DNA from: Gemmatimonadota bacterium | Lineage (GTDB): Bacteria; Gemmatimonadota; Gemmatimonadetes; Longimicrobiales; RSA9 | DNA: 5,283 nucleotides | Assembly: GCA_012027055.1 (NCBI GenBank) | Contig: VEPF01000177.1 | Coordinates: 1-5,283, forward strand | Direction: 5' to 3' | Shown here: positions 4,805-5,283 of the stretch, piece by piece | Numbering within the stretch: position 1 is the first letter of the stretch | Layout: each line of letters begins with the position of its first letter | Made by a program: the position numbers and the translations under genes | The notes under the pieces: model-generated | The model's database searches: none | What the model was told of the DNA's origin: nothing | The model's input: the letters and a program-made list of their open reading frames with translations, nothing else

Positions 4805-5283
4805 ATGGTCAAGTGCCGTCATCTGCTCGCGGCTGCGCTCGCGGCCCTGCCGCTTCCGCTCGTGAGCCAGCAACCCGAGGTCCGCCCGCGCGCCCGCGAG
4901 CTCGGCATCGCGGTCGGCGTGTTCGCGCCCGGCCCGCTCAATGCCATCACCGACGTCGCCGGCGTGCGGGTCGGCCACACCACCATCCACACCGGCACGG
5001 TGAACACGGGCGTGACCGCCATCCTGCCGCCCGGTGAGGACTGGTTCCGCGCGCGGGTGCCGGCCGCGATCGTGGTGGGCAACGGCTTCGGCAAGCTGCT
5101 CGGCATCAGCCAGGTGCAGGAGCTGGGCGAGCTGGAGACCCCGATTCTGCTCACCTGCACGCTCTGTGTCTGGAAGGCCGCGGATGCGCTCGTCGAGTGG
5201 CTGCTCGCACGGCCGGGCATGGGCAACGTGCGCTCCATCAACCCGGTCGACGGCGAGACCAACGATGGTACCCTGAACGACAT
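4805..5283 (+). CDS. exported P1-family (S58, DmpA-like) aminopeptidase, 3' end outside window
   Basis: N-terminal 159 codons of a P1/DmpA-type Ntn-fold peptidase; known members release N-terminal residues from peptides or hydrolyse D-amino-acid amides and beta-peptides after self-cleavage. Family landmarks: RARELGI (29-35), PGPLNAITDVAGVRVGH (42-58), GVTAILP (69-75), VGNGFGKLLGISQVQELG (91-108), ETPILLT (111-117) and VDGETNDGTLND (148-159). The self-cleavage site and nucleophile Ser lie further on, beyond the right edge, so activity cannot be judged. Residues 1-21 form a Sec signal peptide (K3, R5, hydrophobic 7-20, cleavage near LVS/QQ), so it acts in the periplasm or outside. A GGAGG site at 4796-4800 lies 4 nt before ATG 4805. 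It begins 55 bp after the Fe-S gene in the same direction and could be read from the same transcript, though no functional link is evident. Residues C118 and C121 form a CxxC within a stretch that in relatives I recall has no cysteines. Confidence 0.92.
   Translation, partial: MVKCRHLLAAALAALPLPLVSQQPEVRPRARELGIAVGVFAPGPLNAITDVAGVRVGHTTIHTGTVNTGVTAILPPGEDWFRARVPAAIVVGNGFGKLLGISQVQELGELETPILLTCTLCVWKAADALVEWLLARPGMGNVRSINPVDGETNDGTLND

Noticed and set aside
4272..4865. 197-codon plus-strand frame overlapping the Fe-S gene
   Set aside because: It is another frame of the DNA encoding the two complete cysteine motifs; its own product is low-complexity Gly/Ala/Arg.
4819..5283. 154-codon minus-strand frame opposite the peptidase gene
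   Set aside because: The Ser/Pro/Thr-rich product has no recognisable domain, and the plus strand matches the P1 family throughout.
1..5283. tRNA, rRNA, CRISPR array, insertion sequence or prophage remnants
   Set aside because: Almost all of the window is accounted for by the five genes, and no terminal repeats, repeat-spacer periodicity or tRNA-like folds were seen in the short gaps.

Overview
The window is GC-rich bacterial DNA with tight gene packing and two divergent transcription units. The subunit II gene of an aa3/caa3-type terminal oxidase carries its own cytochrome c domain. Next to it lies a GlpB-type flavoprotein gene, and then a secreted P1-family (DmpA-like) peptidase gene. This suggests an aerobic or facultatively aerobic Gram-negative-type bacterium. 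A high-GC phylum such as Gemmatimonadota would fit, but that is an impression from gene content and composition, not a demonstrated assignment.

Left half, minus strand: ctaC (about 3009 to 1795) and ctaD (1785 to beyond the left edge) encode subunits II and I of a heme-copper oxidase. Only 9 bp separate them, and the ctaD ribosome binding site overlaps the ctaC stop codon, so they are an operon. Every residue I expect for a working A1-type proton-pumping oxidase can be found: CuA ligands and a CXXCH heme c in CtaC, and heme a, heme a3, CuB, D-channel, K-channel and gating Glu residues in CtaD. Electrons would pass from a cytochrome c partner to the fused heme c, then CuA, heme a and the a3/CuB centre.

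Middle, 3010-3175: a divergent control region of about 166 bp. It holds a good sigma-70-like promoter reading left into ctaC (TTGACT, 17 bp, TAGAGT) with a perfect 10-bp palindrome in its spacer. It also holds a strong 9-bp inverted repeat flanked by an 8-bp direct repeat, and a weaker rightward promoter placed so that the transcript would begin at or next to the GTG start of the flavoprotein gene.

Right half, plus strand: a GlpB-like flavoprotein (3176-4318) overlaps by 4 bp (GTGA) a short protein with two [4Fe-4S] cysteine motifs (4315-4749). They look like a flavin-to-iron-sulfur electron-transfer pair related to GlpB/GlpC of anaerobic glycerol-3-phosphate dehydrogenase. No GlpA is next to them, and the Fe-S protein lacks the usual C-terminal CCG domains. 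After 55 bp comes the 5' part of an exported P1-family peptidase, cut by the right edge before its catalytic Ser.

I found no RNA genes, mobile elements or CRISPR arrays. The most unusual parts are the GlpA-less GlpB/Fe-S pair and the structured divergent regulatory region that links it to the terminal oxidase.
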